A stretch of 57,479 bases of DNA from an uncultured Collinsella sp. (GCA_900540935.1 UQHW01000013.1:1-57479), one strand, 5' to 3'; counted from the stretch's first letter, positions 41,161 to 49,001 are shown. The notes: generated from the sequence alone by a model not told the origin. Program-made: numbers and translations.

Positions 41161-42744
41161 ATGTCTGATCGTTTGACGGTCCTGACGTCTAAGAGCGTCT
41201 TTACCGGTACGGGGGACCTGCCGTTTGAAGGTTTCGTAGCGGTCCGTGGCAATCGAATTGAGGCTGTTGGCACCAAGTGTGAGGTAGCTTCGTATTTGAC
41301 CCAAGCGGACGAGGTAGTTGACCTGGGCGACCGCACCGTCATGCCTGGCCTGATCGATGTGCATACCTTCTATACAGGCTGGGCGCTGCGGACGTTGGGG
41401 TCTGATCTGTCCGGCATCGCCGATGCCAAAGAGGCCGTGTCGCTCTTGCGTGCATGGAAAGAAGATCATCCGGATTGTGCGGCGGCTTTTGGCCACAGCC
41501 TACCCGAAACGTTGGCGTCGGATGCCGAGAACGCAAGTACGGCAGCTGTGTTTGACGATTGTTTTGGCGATATCCCTGTCGTCTGCTTTACATCGGGTGC
41601 GGAGACCTGCGTTCTCAATGCTGCCGCCAGTGCGCGATACGGCTTTACACCTCAGGCGTGCTATGCCGAGAAGATCTGGCGCATGATGAGCGATTTCCTC
41701 GCGCTGCCCGAGGTACGTGCGGGGTATTCGGACTACATGAGCATGCTTAACGAGCGCGGCGTTACCGCCATCAAGGAGATGGCGTTTGATGACTACTACG
41801 GCTTTGCCGACGAAATGGCTCGCCGTGAGGAATCTGGTGAGCTGACGGTTCGCGTCTCTATGATGTCGCAGCCAGTGGGCGCTGGTGCAAATCTGGCATA
41901 TGCCCGCGAGGCACGAGAGCGCTTCCGGGGACCGTTCGTTCGTTTTTCTGGCTTCAACCGTATGACCGATCGCGGCGTATGGGCGGGGCTTGCCGAGATG
42001 ATTGACCCCTATGAGGACTCGGCCGATGCGGGCGCTGCCGGCAAGACGGTCGTCGAGGAGCCCGAGTGGGATCTGATTGAGAACGAGCTGCGTGCAATTG
42101 ATGCTGACGGCTTCCGATATTCCTTGCATTGCCAGGGCGATGGCGCCGTTCGTCGCACCGTGGCGCTCTATGCCTCGCTGCCTCGAGACGAGCATGGGCG
42201 GTTGCTTCGCCGCCATGCGATTACCGATCTTGAGAACTCTGACCCGACCGATCTTGTCGAGTTTGGCAAGTTAGGTGGAATTTGCGAGGTCTATCCGCAG
42301 ATTCTGACGCTGGACCGGCGCGAGGATTGCCTGTCGATGATGCGTCGACAAATTGGCGAGACGCGACTTTTGCACAGCTGGAATCGCCGCGGTATGGAAG
42401 ATTCCGGATGCACGGTGTGCTGTGGTACGGATTTGCCGCTGCTGATTCCGAGCCTGGGCGAGTCAATCTACAGCGCGTGCGGCGGATACTTCGACGATGG
42501 ACTGCCCGTGAATGAGGCCAACGCGCTGACTCTTGTCGAGCTCTTGCGCGCTTGGACTGCCGGGGGCGCGTACGATCTGATGCGCGAAGACGAGCTGGGT
42601 ACGCTTGAGGTCGGCAAACTTGCCGATATCTGCGTGCTCGATCGGGATGTGTTCGACCTCGATTATCGCGACGCACGCGATCTTGCGGTTGATATGACGA
42701 TGTCGGACGGACAAATCGTGTTCGATCGAAATAAGGAGGCATAA
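41161..42744 (+). CDS. YtcJ-like amidohydrolase
   Basis: A 527-residue amidohydrolase-superfamily protein. N-terminal beta-sandwich followed by PGLIDVHTFYTGWALRT, where the usual HxH metal pair reads HTF: the second histidine is missing. Later parts include VTAIKEMAFDDYYG, YSLHCQGDGAVRRTVALYA, CCGTDLPLLIPSL and the C-terminal VGKLADICVLDRDVFD. YtcJ-like enzymes hydrolyse N-acyl or amide bonds. It overlaps no neighbour and starts 9 bases after the permease stop (AGGTGG upstream); a GTG 3 codons earlier is possible. In this operon it may deacylate or cleave a conjugated Amadori compound; that is inference. Confidence 0.85.
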   Translation: MSDRLTVLTSKSVFTGTGDLPFEGFVAVRGNRIEAVGTKCEVASYLTQADEVVDLGDRTVMPGLIDVHTFYTGWALRTLGSDLSGIADAKEAVSLLRAWKEDHPDCAAAFGHSLPETLASDAENASTAAVFDDCFGDIPVVCFTSGAETCVLNAAASARYGFTPQACYAEKIWRMMSDFLALPEVRAGYSDYMSMLNERGVTAIKEMAFDDYYGFADEMARREESGELTVRVSMMSQPVGAGANLAYAREARERFRGPFVRFSGFNRMTDRGVWAGLAEMIDPYEDSADAGAAGKTVVEEPEWDLIENELRAIDADGFRYSLHCQGDGAVRRTVALYASLPRDEHGRLLRRHAITDLENSDPTDLVEFGKLGGICEVYPQILTLDRREDCLSMMRRQIGETRLLHSWNRRGMEDSGCTVCCGTDLPLLIPSLGESIYSACGGYFDDGLPVNEANALTLVELLRAWTAGGAYDLMREDELGTLEVGKLADICVLDRDVFDLDYRDARDLAVDMTMSDGQIVFDRNKEA

Positions 42745-42745
42745 G

Positions 42746-43597
42746 ATGTCTGAATCCAAACCGACGCTGCGCCGCGAACAGATTGCGGGTATGAATATCC
42801 ACTACATCATGTGGTCGCTCGATTACTTCCTTGATGTGCAGCAGCGTTTGGGCTTTGAGTCCATTGAGCTGTGGTGTGCGGAGCCGCATGTGACGCTCGA
42901 CCACACGGGCTACTTTGAGGCTGAGGTTCTGGCGAAAAAGGCTGCAGACCGTGGGCTTAGGTATCGTACTCTGTGCCCCGAGAATGTTGTCTATCCTTGG
43001 CAGTACTGCGCACGCAAACCGCTGCATAAACAGCGCAGCCTGGCGTACTTTAAGCACGGCATTGAGCTTGCCGAGGTACTTGGGTGCGACCGTATGTCCG
43101 TCAACTCGGGCTGGGGCGACTGGGACGAGGATCGCGAGGAAGCCTGGAAGCGCAGCCGCGAGCACTTGTCCATTCTGGCGGAGTATGCCGGCGAGCACGG
43201 TCTGGTGCTTACGATGGAAAGCCTGCGTCCCGAGGAGAGCAACCTTGTGACGACGGTTTCCGATGCGAAGCGCATGATTGACGAGGTCGCGAGCCCGTAC
43301 TTACAGCCCATGGTTGATACAACCGCGATGGGCGTTGCAGGCGAGACGCTCGAGGACTGGTTTGCCGCCTTTGGTGATGGGGCAATTCACGAGATGCACT
43401 TTATCGACGGTGACCCGTATGGCCATCTGGTGTGGGGCGATGGCAAGCACGATATGGACGCCTTCGTCGCCACGCTCAACGCCCATGGTTTTGACGGCAT
43501 GCTGGGCCAGGAAATCACGGACGGTCGTTACTACGATGACCCGGCGGCGGCAGATGCCAAGAACATGGCCGCATTCGAGAAATATCTGATTGACTAA
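42746..43597 (+). CDS. FrlC-like sugar epimerase/isomerase
   Basis: A 283-residue TIM-barrel protein of the xylose isomerase-like/AP-endonuclease 2 family. Segments FLDVQQRLGFESIELWCAEPH, LVLTMESLRPEESNLVTT, MVDTTAMGVAGETLEDWF and HEMHFIDGDPYGHLVWGDGKHDMD match the metal-binding layout of FrlC, which epimerises psicoselysine and fructoselysine. AAGGAGG lies just upstream of the ATG; the gene begins 1 base after the amidohydrolase stop. Assignment to FrlC rests on the flanking FrlB- and FrlD-like genes as much as on sequence. Confidence 0.85.
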   Translation: MSESKPTLRREQIAGMNIHYIMWSLDYFLDVQQRLGFESIELWCAEPHVTLDHTGYFEAEVLAKKAADRGLRYRTLCPENVVYPWQYCARKPLHKQRSLAYFKHGIELAEVLGCDRMSVNSGWGDWDEDREEAWKRSREHLSILAEYAGEHGLVLTMESLRPEESNLVTTVSDAKRMIDEVASPYLQPMVDTTAMGVAGETLEDWFAAFGDGAIHEMHFIDGDPYGHLVWGDGKHDMDAFVATLNAHGFDGMLGQEITDGRYYDDPAAADAKNMAAFEKYLID

Positions 43598-43659
43598 AAC
43601 AACTATCGGCCACGCAGCCAATCTCATTGATTGCGGACCAAACAAGAAAGGAACTGGAT

Positions 43660-44628
43660 ATGAACGCACACGATCTGATCAAAGAGGCAATTGCCGAGAA
43701 GGGCAAGTTCGACAGCGTCTACTGGATTGCTTGCGGTGGCTCCATGATCGATTTGATCCCGGCTCATGAGCTTCTGCAGCGCGAGGCAACCACCTTCACT
43801 TCGTATATCTATACCGCGCGTGAATTCGACATTATGCGTCCGCGTCGTCTGGGCGAGAAGTCCCTGGTCATCGCCTGTAGCCACAGTGGCAACACCCCCG
43901 AGGTCGTCGAGGGCTGCGAGATTGCCCTTGCCGCCGGCGCTACGGTGATCGCCCAGACCGACAACGCTGGATCTAAGATCGACTCCGGCAAGTGGACCAC
44001 GTGGGTCTACCCGTGGGGCGAGGGTGTGCCGCAGGCCGAGGTCCCCGCTGGTATTTCGCTGTCGCTTGCGGCAGAGCTGCTCGATCAGCAGGAGGGCTAC
44101 GCCGATCTTGCCGATATGTATGCCGGTATCGCCGAGATGGATAAGATTCTTCCCCCGGCACGCGAGAAGGTAAATGCCGAGCTGGGCGATCGCTTTGCCA
44201 AGCTTTGCCAGGAGCACGAGTTCTTCTATATTCTGGGCAGCGGTCCCAACTTTAGCCAGACCTACGGTTTCGCTATCTGCTCTCTTATGGAGATGCAGTG
44301 GCAGCACTGCAGCTACATCCACTCTGCCGAGTACTTCCATGGCCCCTTCGAGGCTACTCAGGATGGCGTTTTTTACTTCCTGCAGATGGGCTCCAGCGAG
44401 TGCCGTGCTATGGACGAGCGCGCCCTGGCGTTCCTTAAGACGCATACCGATACGCTGATGGTGCTCGATGCTAAGGAGTACGGTATGGAGGCCGTGCCGG
44501 CGAGCGTCCGTGCTTATCTGGACCCGGTGCTGTTCTACGCCATGAACTGCGAGCTGCGTGCCGCACGCGGCAAGGTGTTTGATCACGATCCCGATTTCCG
44601 CCGCTATATGGGTGTTGTCGAGTACTAG
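43660..44628 (+). CDS. FrlB-like fructosamine-6-phosphate deglycase (SIS domain)
   Basis: A 322-residue tandem sugar-isomerase (SIS) protein. In FrlB the enzyme splits fructoselysine 6-phosphate into glucose 6-phosphate and lysine. Here FDSVYWIACGGSMIDLIPA, SLVIACSHSGNTPEVVEGCE, HSAEYFHGPFEATQDG and the C-terminal DPDFRRYMGVVEY parallel FrlB, whose end is very similar. GAAAGGAA lies 7 bases before the ATG at 43660; the upstream TTG at 43627 lacks a site. The amine leaving group (lysine or another amino acid) cannot be told. Confidence 0.9.
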   Translation: MNAHDLIKEAIAEKGKFDSVYWIACGGSMIDLIPAHELLQREATTFTSYIYTAREFDIMRPRRLGEKSLVIACSHSGNTPEVVEGCEIALAAGATVIAQTDNAGSKIDSGKWTTWVYPWGEGVPQAEVPAGISLSLAAELLDQQEGYADLADMYAGIAEMDKILPPAREKVNAELGDRFAKLCQEHEFFYILGSGPNFSQTYGFAICSLMEMQWQHCSYIHSAEYFHGPFEATQDGVFYFLQMGSSECRAMDERALAFLKTHTDTLMVLDAKEYGMEAVPASVRAYLDPVLFYAMNCELRAARGKVFDHDPDFRRYMGVVEY

Positions 44629-44642
44629 AAGGGGCAAAGGCC

Positions 44643-45506
44643 ATGGCATTTAACGTTAACGCGCTCGGATTTGGCGACAACGTCGTCGATCGCTACGAGC
44701 ATATCCACACCATGTATCCCGGCGGCAACGCGGTGAACTTCGCCGTTTATGCCAAGAAATGCGGTGCCGCACGCTCTGCATACATGGGCATTTTTGGCAA
44801 TGACGCCGCTGCCGAGCATGTCATTGCAAGCCTCGAGGATGAGGGTATCGAGCTTGACAAGTGCGAGCAGATGATTGGCGAGAACGGAGCGGCTCGCGTG
44901 ACCGTCGTTGACGGTGACCGTGTCTTCCTTGGCTCCAACGAGGGCGGTATCCGTGGCGATGCGCGCTATGTCCTCGATCGCTTTGACCTTGCGTACATGA
45001 AGCAGTTCGATGTGGTTCATTCGGGCAACTATTGCTTCACCGAGCGCGAGCTGCCCAAGCTGAAGGCTGCGGGCGTCACGGTCTCTTTTGACTTTTCGGA
45101 CGACTCCACCGACGAGTACTACGAGCAGATTGCACCCTACGTCGATTTTGCCTTCTTTAGTGCGGCGGATGCCGCGAGTGAGGATGAGATTCGCGAGCGT
45201 CTGGCATGGGTGAAGGGCCTGGGTCCGCGTTTTGTGTCGGCTACGGCGGGTGCCGAGGGCTGCATTGCTTACGACGGCGAGCGTTATTACCGCCAGCTGG
45301 CTAAACCGGTAACGGACATGAAGGACACCATGGGAGCGGGCGACTCGTTCCTCACTTCGTTTTTGATGTGCTATCTCGATTCCGCCAAGCGTGGAGAGGA
45401 TGGCGCCGAGGCTATCGAGCGCGCGCTCGACTTTGCTGCCGGGTTTGCCTCGACCGTGTGCGGCATGGAAGGTTCTTGGGGCCACGGAGCACCAATCGTC
45501 GAATAG
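44643..45506 (+). CDS. FrlD-like fructosamine 6-kinase (PfkB family)
   Basis: A 287-residue ribokinase-family kinase. GFGDNVVDRYEHIHTMYPGGNAVNFAVYAKKCG matches the FrlD N-terminus, VSFDFSDDSTDEYY matches its middle, and DTMGAGDSFLTSFLM holds the catalytic aspartate and anion hole. FrlD phosphorylates fructoselysine at carbon 6, making the substrate of FrlB. GGGGCAAAGG lies before the ATG, 14 bases after the frlB-like stop. Last gene of the operon; a strong terminator follows. Confidence 0.92.
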   Translation: MAFNVNALGFGDNVVDRYEHIHTMYPGGNAVNFAVYAKKCGAARSAYMGIFGNDAAAEHVIASLEDEGIELDKCEQMIGENGAARVTVVDGDRVFLGSNEGGIRGDARYVLDRFDLAYMKQFDVVHSGNYCFTERELPKLKAAGVTVSFDFSDDSTDEYYEQIAPYVDFAFFSAADAASEDEIRERLAWVKGLGPRFVSATAGAEGCIAYDGERYYRQLAKPVTDMKDTMGAGDSFLTSFLMCYLDSAKRGEDGAEAIERALDFAAGFASTVCGMEGSWGHGAPIVE

Positions 45507-45512
45507 CCGAGC

Positions 45513-45546
45513 GGTCCCGGGGAGGTGCAGGATCCTCCCCGGGACC
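45513..45546 (+). terminator. Operon-end hairpin
   Basis: GGTCCCGGGGAGG/CCTCCCCGGGACC with an 8-base loop, starting 6 bases after the kinase stop. No T tract, yet the stem is very stable; a CAAAAAA follows within 10 bases in the next element. Confidence 0.75.
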
Positions 45547-45548
45547 TC

Positions 45549-45779
45549 GTGTGCAAAAAATGCCAAATATGAGTACTGTGACTAATTTAGTCGCAGCAAA
45601 ATCAACCCCTTCAGACGTGATTTGAGCGTCTGGAGGGGTTTAAGATTTGCGAAAACGCAGGATGAATGACTGTAAAAGCTTTAATTAGCGGACAATCGAG
45701 GATTATTCTGGCGGTTGGAAAGTTAAAAGAAATGTATCCATTCCGGTAGCAGTACTCATATTTGGCATTTTTTGCACAC
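45549..45779. mobile_element. 231-bp MITE-like element with 30-bp terminal inverted repeats
   Basis: The ends 45549-45578 and 45750-45779 are perfect 30-base inverted repeats, beginning GTGTGCAAAAAATGCCAAAT. The 171-base interior is AT-richer than the surroundings and contains a hairpin AACCCCTTCAGACG/CGTCTGGAGGGGTT (45602-45644 region) that can terminate transcription. It carries no credible gene. It sits between two convergent genes. No clear target duplication is visible. Features fit a non-autonomous miniature transposable element or a dispersed structured repeat. Confidence 0.65.
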
Positions 45780-45785
45780 CAGGGG

Positions 45786-46568
45786 TTAGCGAAGGTCAAA
45801 AAAAGAGCGCGCATTTGTTAAAACTATCGACTCGATGCGCTTTGCGTCGCAGTTTTTGAGCGAGGTGATGCGTTCTGAGGTCCTTGTGAGCGACCTGATG
45901 AGCGACTGCGCGCTTGTTTCTGTGTTTGGCTCGGCCGGCGCATCGGTCTCGAGCAGTAGGCGGTCGAGTGGAATCTGTCGTGCGTATTCGCGACCGCGCT
46001 TGGTCGCGAGCATGCGTTCGTTGACGGAAAAATAGCAGCCCGCATTACGCGCGCGGGTGAGTTCGTCCGAAGTGCCGCTAAACCAGTGGAAGATGATAGC
46101 GGGGGAGTCGGGGTTTGGGATGAGTAGTCCATGCGATTCGAGGACGTCCAGTACGGCTCCTGCCGAACGAACGGCGTGAATTGATATCACGCGCCCGGTA
46201 AGAGGATGCTGCACGAGCGCATCGCAGAGCCGGTTAAGTGCCTGTATTTGTAGCGGCTCACTTCCAGCAAAGCGCGCGGAAAAGTCGAGTCCGACTTCGC
46301 CGATGTAGCGTTCTTGGGCAGCAACTTCGCAAAGCAGATTGACTTCGGCAAAACCGCAGTGGCCATCGGCGAGCCACCAGGGGTGAAGCCCAACGCCGGC
46401 GATGATGCCCGGGTGGCGACGAGCGCGCTCGTTTGCGGCCGAAAAGTCGCGTGGATCGACGCCGCAATCAAATAGACCCAAGCCCAGCGCCGTTGCCTCA
46501 TCGGCAACGGCGTCCGGGTGAGCCATTAAATCAAGATGGCAGTGTGCATCAAATAACCGGGGCTCCAT
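45786..46568 (-). CDS. TatD-family metal-dependent hydrolase
   Basis: A 260-residue TatD-type amidohydrolase/DNase. Metal ligands appear in LFDAHCHLD, IGEVGLDFSARF, RVISIHAVRS, IIFHWFSGT and LLLETDAPAEP. Homologues have 3'-5' exonuclease activity on DNA. The C-terminal part is less conserved. The start is 14 bases after the TcdA stop, so the two are co-transcribed. Its stop lies 7 bases from the MITE-like element. Confidence 0.9.
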   Translation of the reverse strand: MEPRLFDAHCHLDLMAHPDAVADEATALGLGLFDCGVDPRDFSAANERARRHPGIIAGVGLHPWWLADGHCGFAEVNLLCEVAAQERYIGEVGLDFSARFAGSEPLQIQALNRLCDALVQHPLTGRVISIHAVRSAGAVLDVLESHGLLIPNPDSPAIIFHWFSGTSDELTRARNAGCYFSVNERMLATKRGREYARQIPLDRLLLETDAPAEPNTETSAQSLIRSLTRTSERITSLKNCDAKRIESIVLTNARSFFDLR

Positions 46569-46582
46569 CTCGGCGCGCTCCG

Positions 46583-47380
46583 CTAGTCCAAGCGCTGGCC
46601 ATCGGCGCGCACGCGCTCGGTGCCGCGGCCACTGATCTGGCGGATAACCTCGCCGGCAATCATCTGGCCCATGATGGGCGGCATAAAGCTGGCGGTTCCG
46701 AGCTCGGTGCGCTCGTGGATATTGGAAGGGTCGCGGGGCTGTGTCTTAACCGATTCCTCGCAGCTAAACAGTACATGCAGACTCTTGATTCCGCGCTTCT
46801 TGCATTCTTTGCGCATGATGCGGCTCATGGGGTCACGTACCGTATCGAAAATGTCGGCAAAGCGGAGGCACTCGGGATGGAGCTTGTTGGCCCCGCCCAT
46901 GGAGCTAACCAAACGAATGTCGTGGTCCTGAGCATATTTGGCAATGGTGAGCTTGGCCGAGATGGTGTCGATGGCGTCGACGACGTAGTCGAGCTTGCCG
47001 TCCGTCTGCTCCAAAACGCTCGCGAAGAACTCGTCGATATTGTCGCTCAGCAGGTATTCGGTGCGCTTGATGACGGTAGCGGCTGGATTGATGTCGTGGA
47101 TCATGGCTTCCATAACATCGACCTTGCGCTTGCCGATGGTGCTTTGAAAGGCGATGGCCTGGCGATTGATATTGCTGGGCGCGATGATGTCCTTATCCAG
47201 AATGACGAAATGACCAATGCCGCCGCGGGCAAGTGCCTCGCAGCAATTGGAGCCCACACCTCCGCAGCCGAGCACCAGCACCGTGGCGGCGGCGAGTTTG
47301 TCGAGTGCCTCGCGGCCCATGATGATCTCGAGCTTGGTGTCGCGTGTCTCGTTGGGGGTTGCGGCTGTGGTTTCGGTCAT
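46583..47380 (-). CDS. tcdA: tRNA threonylcarbamoyladenosine dehydratase
   Basis: A 265-residue E1-like ThiF-fold ATPase that cyclises t6A37 in tRNA to ct6A. The nucleotide loop is VLVLGCGGVGSNCCEALARGGIG; DKDIIAPSNINRQAIAFQSTIGKRKVD and DYVVDAIDTISAKLTI are family blocks; C-terminal cysteine in FSCEES. I place the start at the second of two close ATGs (47380), 6 bases after GGAGG; the first (47386) is too near the ribosome binding site. TatD follows. Confidence 0.92.
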   Translation of the reverse strand: MTETTAATPNETRDTKLEIIMGREALDKLAAATVLVLGCGGVGSNCCEALARGGIGHFVILDKDIIAPSNINRQAIAFQSTIGKRKVDVMEAMIHDINPAATVIKRTEYLLSDNIDEFFASVLEQTDGKLDYVVDAIDTISAKLTIAKYAQDHDIRLVSSMGGANKLHPECLRFADIFDTVRDPMSRIMRKECKKRGIKSLHVLFSCEESVKTQPRDPSNIHERTELGTASFMPPIMGQMIAGEVIRQISGRGTERVRADGQRLD

Positions 47381-47467
47381 AGACATCCTCCGATGGGGAA
47401 GCGAATCGTGTTTTAGCTATCGTCATTATAGGTATTATCGCGATTCCATTTGAGCCCTAGGGGCTTG

Positions 47468-47496
47468 TTGAAATGAGGCAGTGATTCGCATAAGAT
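47468..47496 (+). promoter_or_regulatory. Promoter of a predicted small RNA
   Basis: TTGAAA (47468-47473), 17-base spacer, TAAGAT (47491-47496). It points into a gap with no plus-strand gene. Confidence 0.6.
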
Positions 47497-47502
47497 GAAG
47501 CA

Positions 47503-47596
47503 GATGGCACCCGTTGCCGCGGGTTGGCCAACTCCCAAACACGTTTGTAGCGTGAGAAGTGGCCGTCTTCGCATTACGCGGGGGCGGCTATTTCAT
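47503..47596 (+). ncRNA. Predicted antisense small RNA, type I antitoxin candidate
   Basis: A roughly 95-base transcript is predicted from the promoter at 47468-47496 to a terminator-like stem at 47562-47588. The stem GCCGTCTTCGC/GCGGGGGCGGC pairs at all 11 positions only in the plus-strand RNA, three as G-U, then TATTTCATT follows. Two more stems lie upstream: ACCCG/CGGGT (47509-47524) and CAAAC/GTTTG (47536-47547). Its 3' end overlaps the stop of the small toxin-like ORF on the other strand. GGGTTGGCC (47521-47529) can pair over 9 bases with GGCCAGCTC in that ORF's leader. The function is inferred from this layout. Confidence 0.5.
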
Positions 47597-47674
47597 TCGA
47601 CCTCCAATGTGGATGCCGAGCTCCACAGCCGCGATTACAAGCAATAACAACGTCAGGACATCGTCAATACTCAT
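47588..47674 (-). CDS. 28-residue membrane peptide, type I toxin candidate
   Basis: ATG at 47674 with AAGGAG 8 bases upstream; product MSIDDVLTLLLLVIAAVELG... ending IHIGGRMK. One hydrophobic span (about 6-21) with an acidic start and basic end, like Fst/holin-like type I toxins of Gram-positive bacteria. A TACAAT -10 element (complement of 47726-47731) lies about 50 bases upstream; its -35 is weak. The end overlaps a convergent predicted small RNA. Too short for routine gene finders. Confidence 0.6.
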   Translation of the reverse strand: MSIDDVLTLLLLVIAAVELGIHIGGRMK

Positions 47675-47840
47675 AGTCCATCTCCTTCTCGGGTAGAGGG
47701 AGCTGGCCCATCTGCTTCAACTTCCATTGTAGCTAAATACGAACGAATGTTCTATAGATGTTCCTGTATTAGATAGTTAGACAAACATCTAAATATCGAG
47801 TATAGTGTGCGCGTCATGAGAGATGATGAAAGGGGGTCTT

Positions 47841-48119
47841 ATGCCGGGAGAGGGTTTTAAGGCGCTTGCCGATCCAACGCGACGGCGCATTTTGGAGTTG
47901 CTGCGCGAGGGCAATTGCACGGCGGGGGAGCTTGCCGAGCATTTCGATATCAGTAAGCCGTCGCTGAGCCATCACTTGGCGACGCTCAAAAACGCCGGGT
48001 TGGTAACCGACGAACGTCATGGTCAAAACATCGTATACAGCTTAAACACTACCGTCATGCAGGACTTGATCGGTTGGTTTATGGGCTTTACAAACACGGA
48101 AGGTGATAAGGATGAATAA
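47841..48119 (+). CDS. ArsR-family autorepressor, SdpR-like
   Basis: A 92-residue winged-helix repressor: FKALADPTRRRILELLREGNCTAGELAEHF and KPSLSHHLATLKNAGLV, no cysteine metal motif, so not a metal sensor. SdpR-like repressors control an adjacent sdpI gene. AAAGGGGG lies 6 bases before the ATG at 47841. An imperfect repeat TTAGAT/ATCTAA with flanking AT-rich DNA (47772-47796) and TATAGT (47803-47808) lie upstream, plausible operator and -10. Confidence 0.88.
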   Translation: MPGEGFKALADPTRRRILELLREGNCTAGELAEHFDISKPSLSHHLATLKNAGLVTDERHGQNIVYSLNTTVMQDLIGWFMGFTNTEGDKDE

Positions 48120-48816
48120 CGAAAACAAGGGCATTCACCCCACGGGGGTATCGTCGCGCGTGTGGATTGCGCTGGTCGCTCTGTGCGTCGCCAATGTCGT
48201 AGCGCATCTCATGGTGATGCCGAGCTTGCCTGGGCAGATTCCCACGCACTGGGGCGCGAACGGCGCCGTCGACGGTTGGGGTCCCAGCTGGATGGCCTCC
48301 GCGCTCGGCGTGCTGCCTCTGGTGCTTCTCGCAATGTTCTGCGTGGTGCCGCGCATCGATCCCAAAGGTGAGGCATATCGAACCTCGGGCAAGTTCTATC
48401 AGGGCTTCGTAATCGCCTTCACCTTGTTCATGTGCGCCATAAGCTGGCTGGGAGAGCTTACGGTCTGGGGCGTGGTGCCGGCGGTCGGTTCGGTCAACGT
48501 GCTGATTTCCGGTGTTGTCGGTTTGCTGTTCATCGGCGTAGGCAACTACTTGCCGCGTGTGAAGCAGAACTATACGCTCGGTATCAAGACGCCTTGGGCG
48601 CTTGCCAATCCCGAGAACTGGCGCCGTACGCAGCGCTTTGGCGGTGCCTGCTTTATGGTGCTGGGTGTTGGCCTGATTGCGATGGGCGTGGCAGGCAGCG
48701 TGCTTTCGAGTGAAGTCGTCGCCGCGGTGATTGCGGTTCTGGCGTTTGGTTCGGTTGGAGCCGTCTACGTCTACTCGTATCTGCTGTGGCGCAAATCGCA
48801 GCGAGCCGCTCGCTAA
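48112..48816 (+). CDS. SdpI-family membrane protein
   Basis: A 234-residue protein with six hydrophobic spans. The DUF1648 motif PSLPGQIPTHWGANGAVDGWG and the SdpI part (GNYLPRVKQNYTLGIKTPWALANPENWRRTQRFGG) are both clear. In Bacillus SdpI gives immunity to a cannibalism toxin and sequesters SdpR. The start overlaps the SdpR-like stop by 8 bases. No sdpC or sdpAB genes are in the window, so the role may be immunity to foreign toxins or envelope homeostasis. Confidence 0.9.
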   Translation: MNNENKGIHPTGVSSRVWIALVALCVANVVAHLMVMPSLPGQIPTHWGANGAVDGWGPSWMASALGVLPLVLLAMFCVVPRIDPKGEAYRTSGKFYQGFVIAFTLFMCAISWLGELTVWGVVPAVGSVNVLISGVVGLLFIGVGNYLPRVKQNYTLGIKTPWALANPENWRRTQRFGGACFMVLGVGLIAMGVAGSVLSSEVVAAVIAVLAFGSVGAVYVYSYLLWRKSQRAAR

Positions 48817-48890
48817 GGTTGCGGAAAACTAGCGTACGCAGTTCATAGTATGTTCCGGGGGAACTTTTCCCAGGTAGTATTAGGGGGTAT

Positions 48891-48910
48891 GGGCAACCAT
48901 GCCCCTTTTT
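48891..48910 (+). terminator. Hairpin with T tract in ettA leader
   Basis: GGGCA-ACCA-TGCCC followed by CTTTTTC, about 90 bases before ettA. A short intrinsic-terminator-like structure in the leader; a GTTCC/GGAAC palindrome precedes it. Possibly an attenuator. Confidence 0.35.
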
Positions 48911-49001
48911 CGTTACGTTTCAGAGCTGGTTTTTCCATTTCGTTTCCACTTAGGCGAAACAAGAATAGAGAAACAGCAGGTAGAAAGGATAAAACAGGCA
49001 A

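Noticed and set aside
40006..41496. Minus-strand open frame opposite permease/amidohydrolase genes
   Set aside because: Crosses the boundary of two real genes; composition is typical of a shadow frame.
45611..45814. 67-codon minus-strand ORF across the 231-bp element
   Set aside because: It runs through the terminal inverted repeat, so the same peptide end is encoded on both strands; no ribosome binding site.
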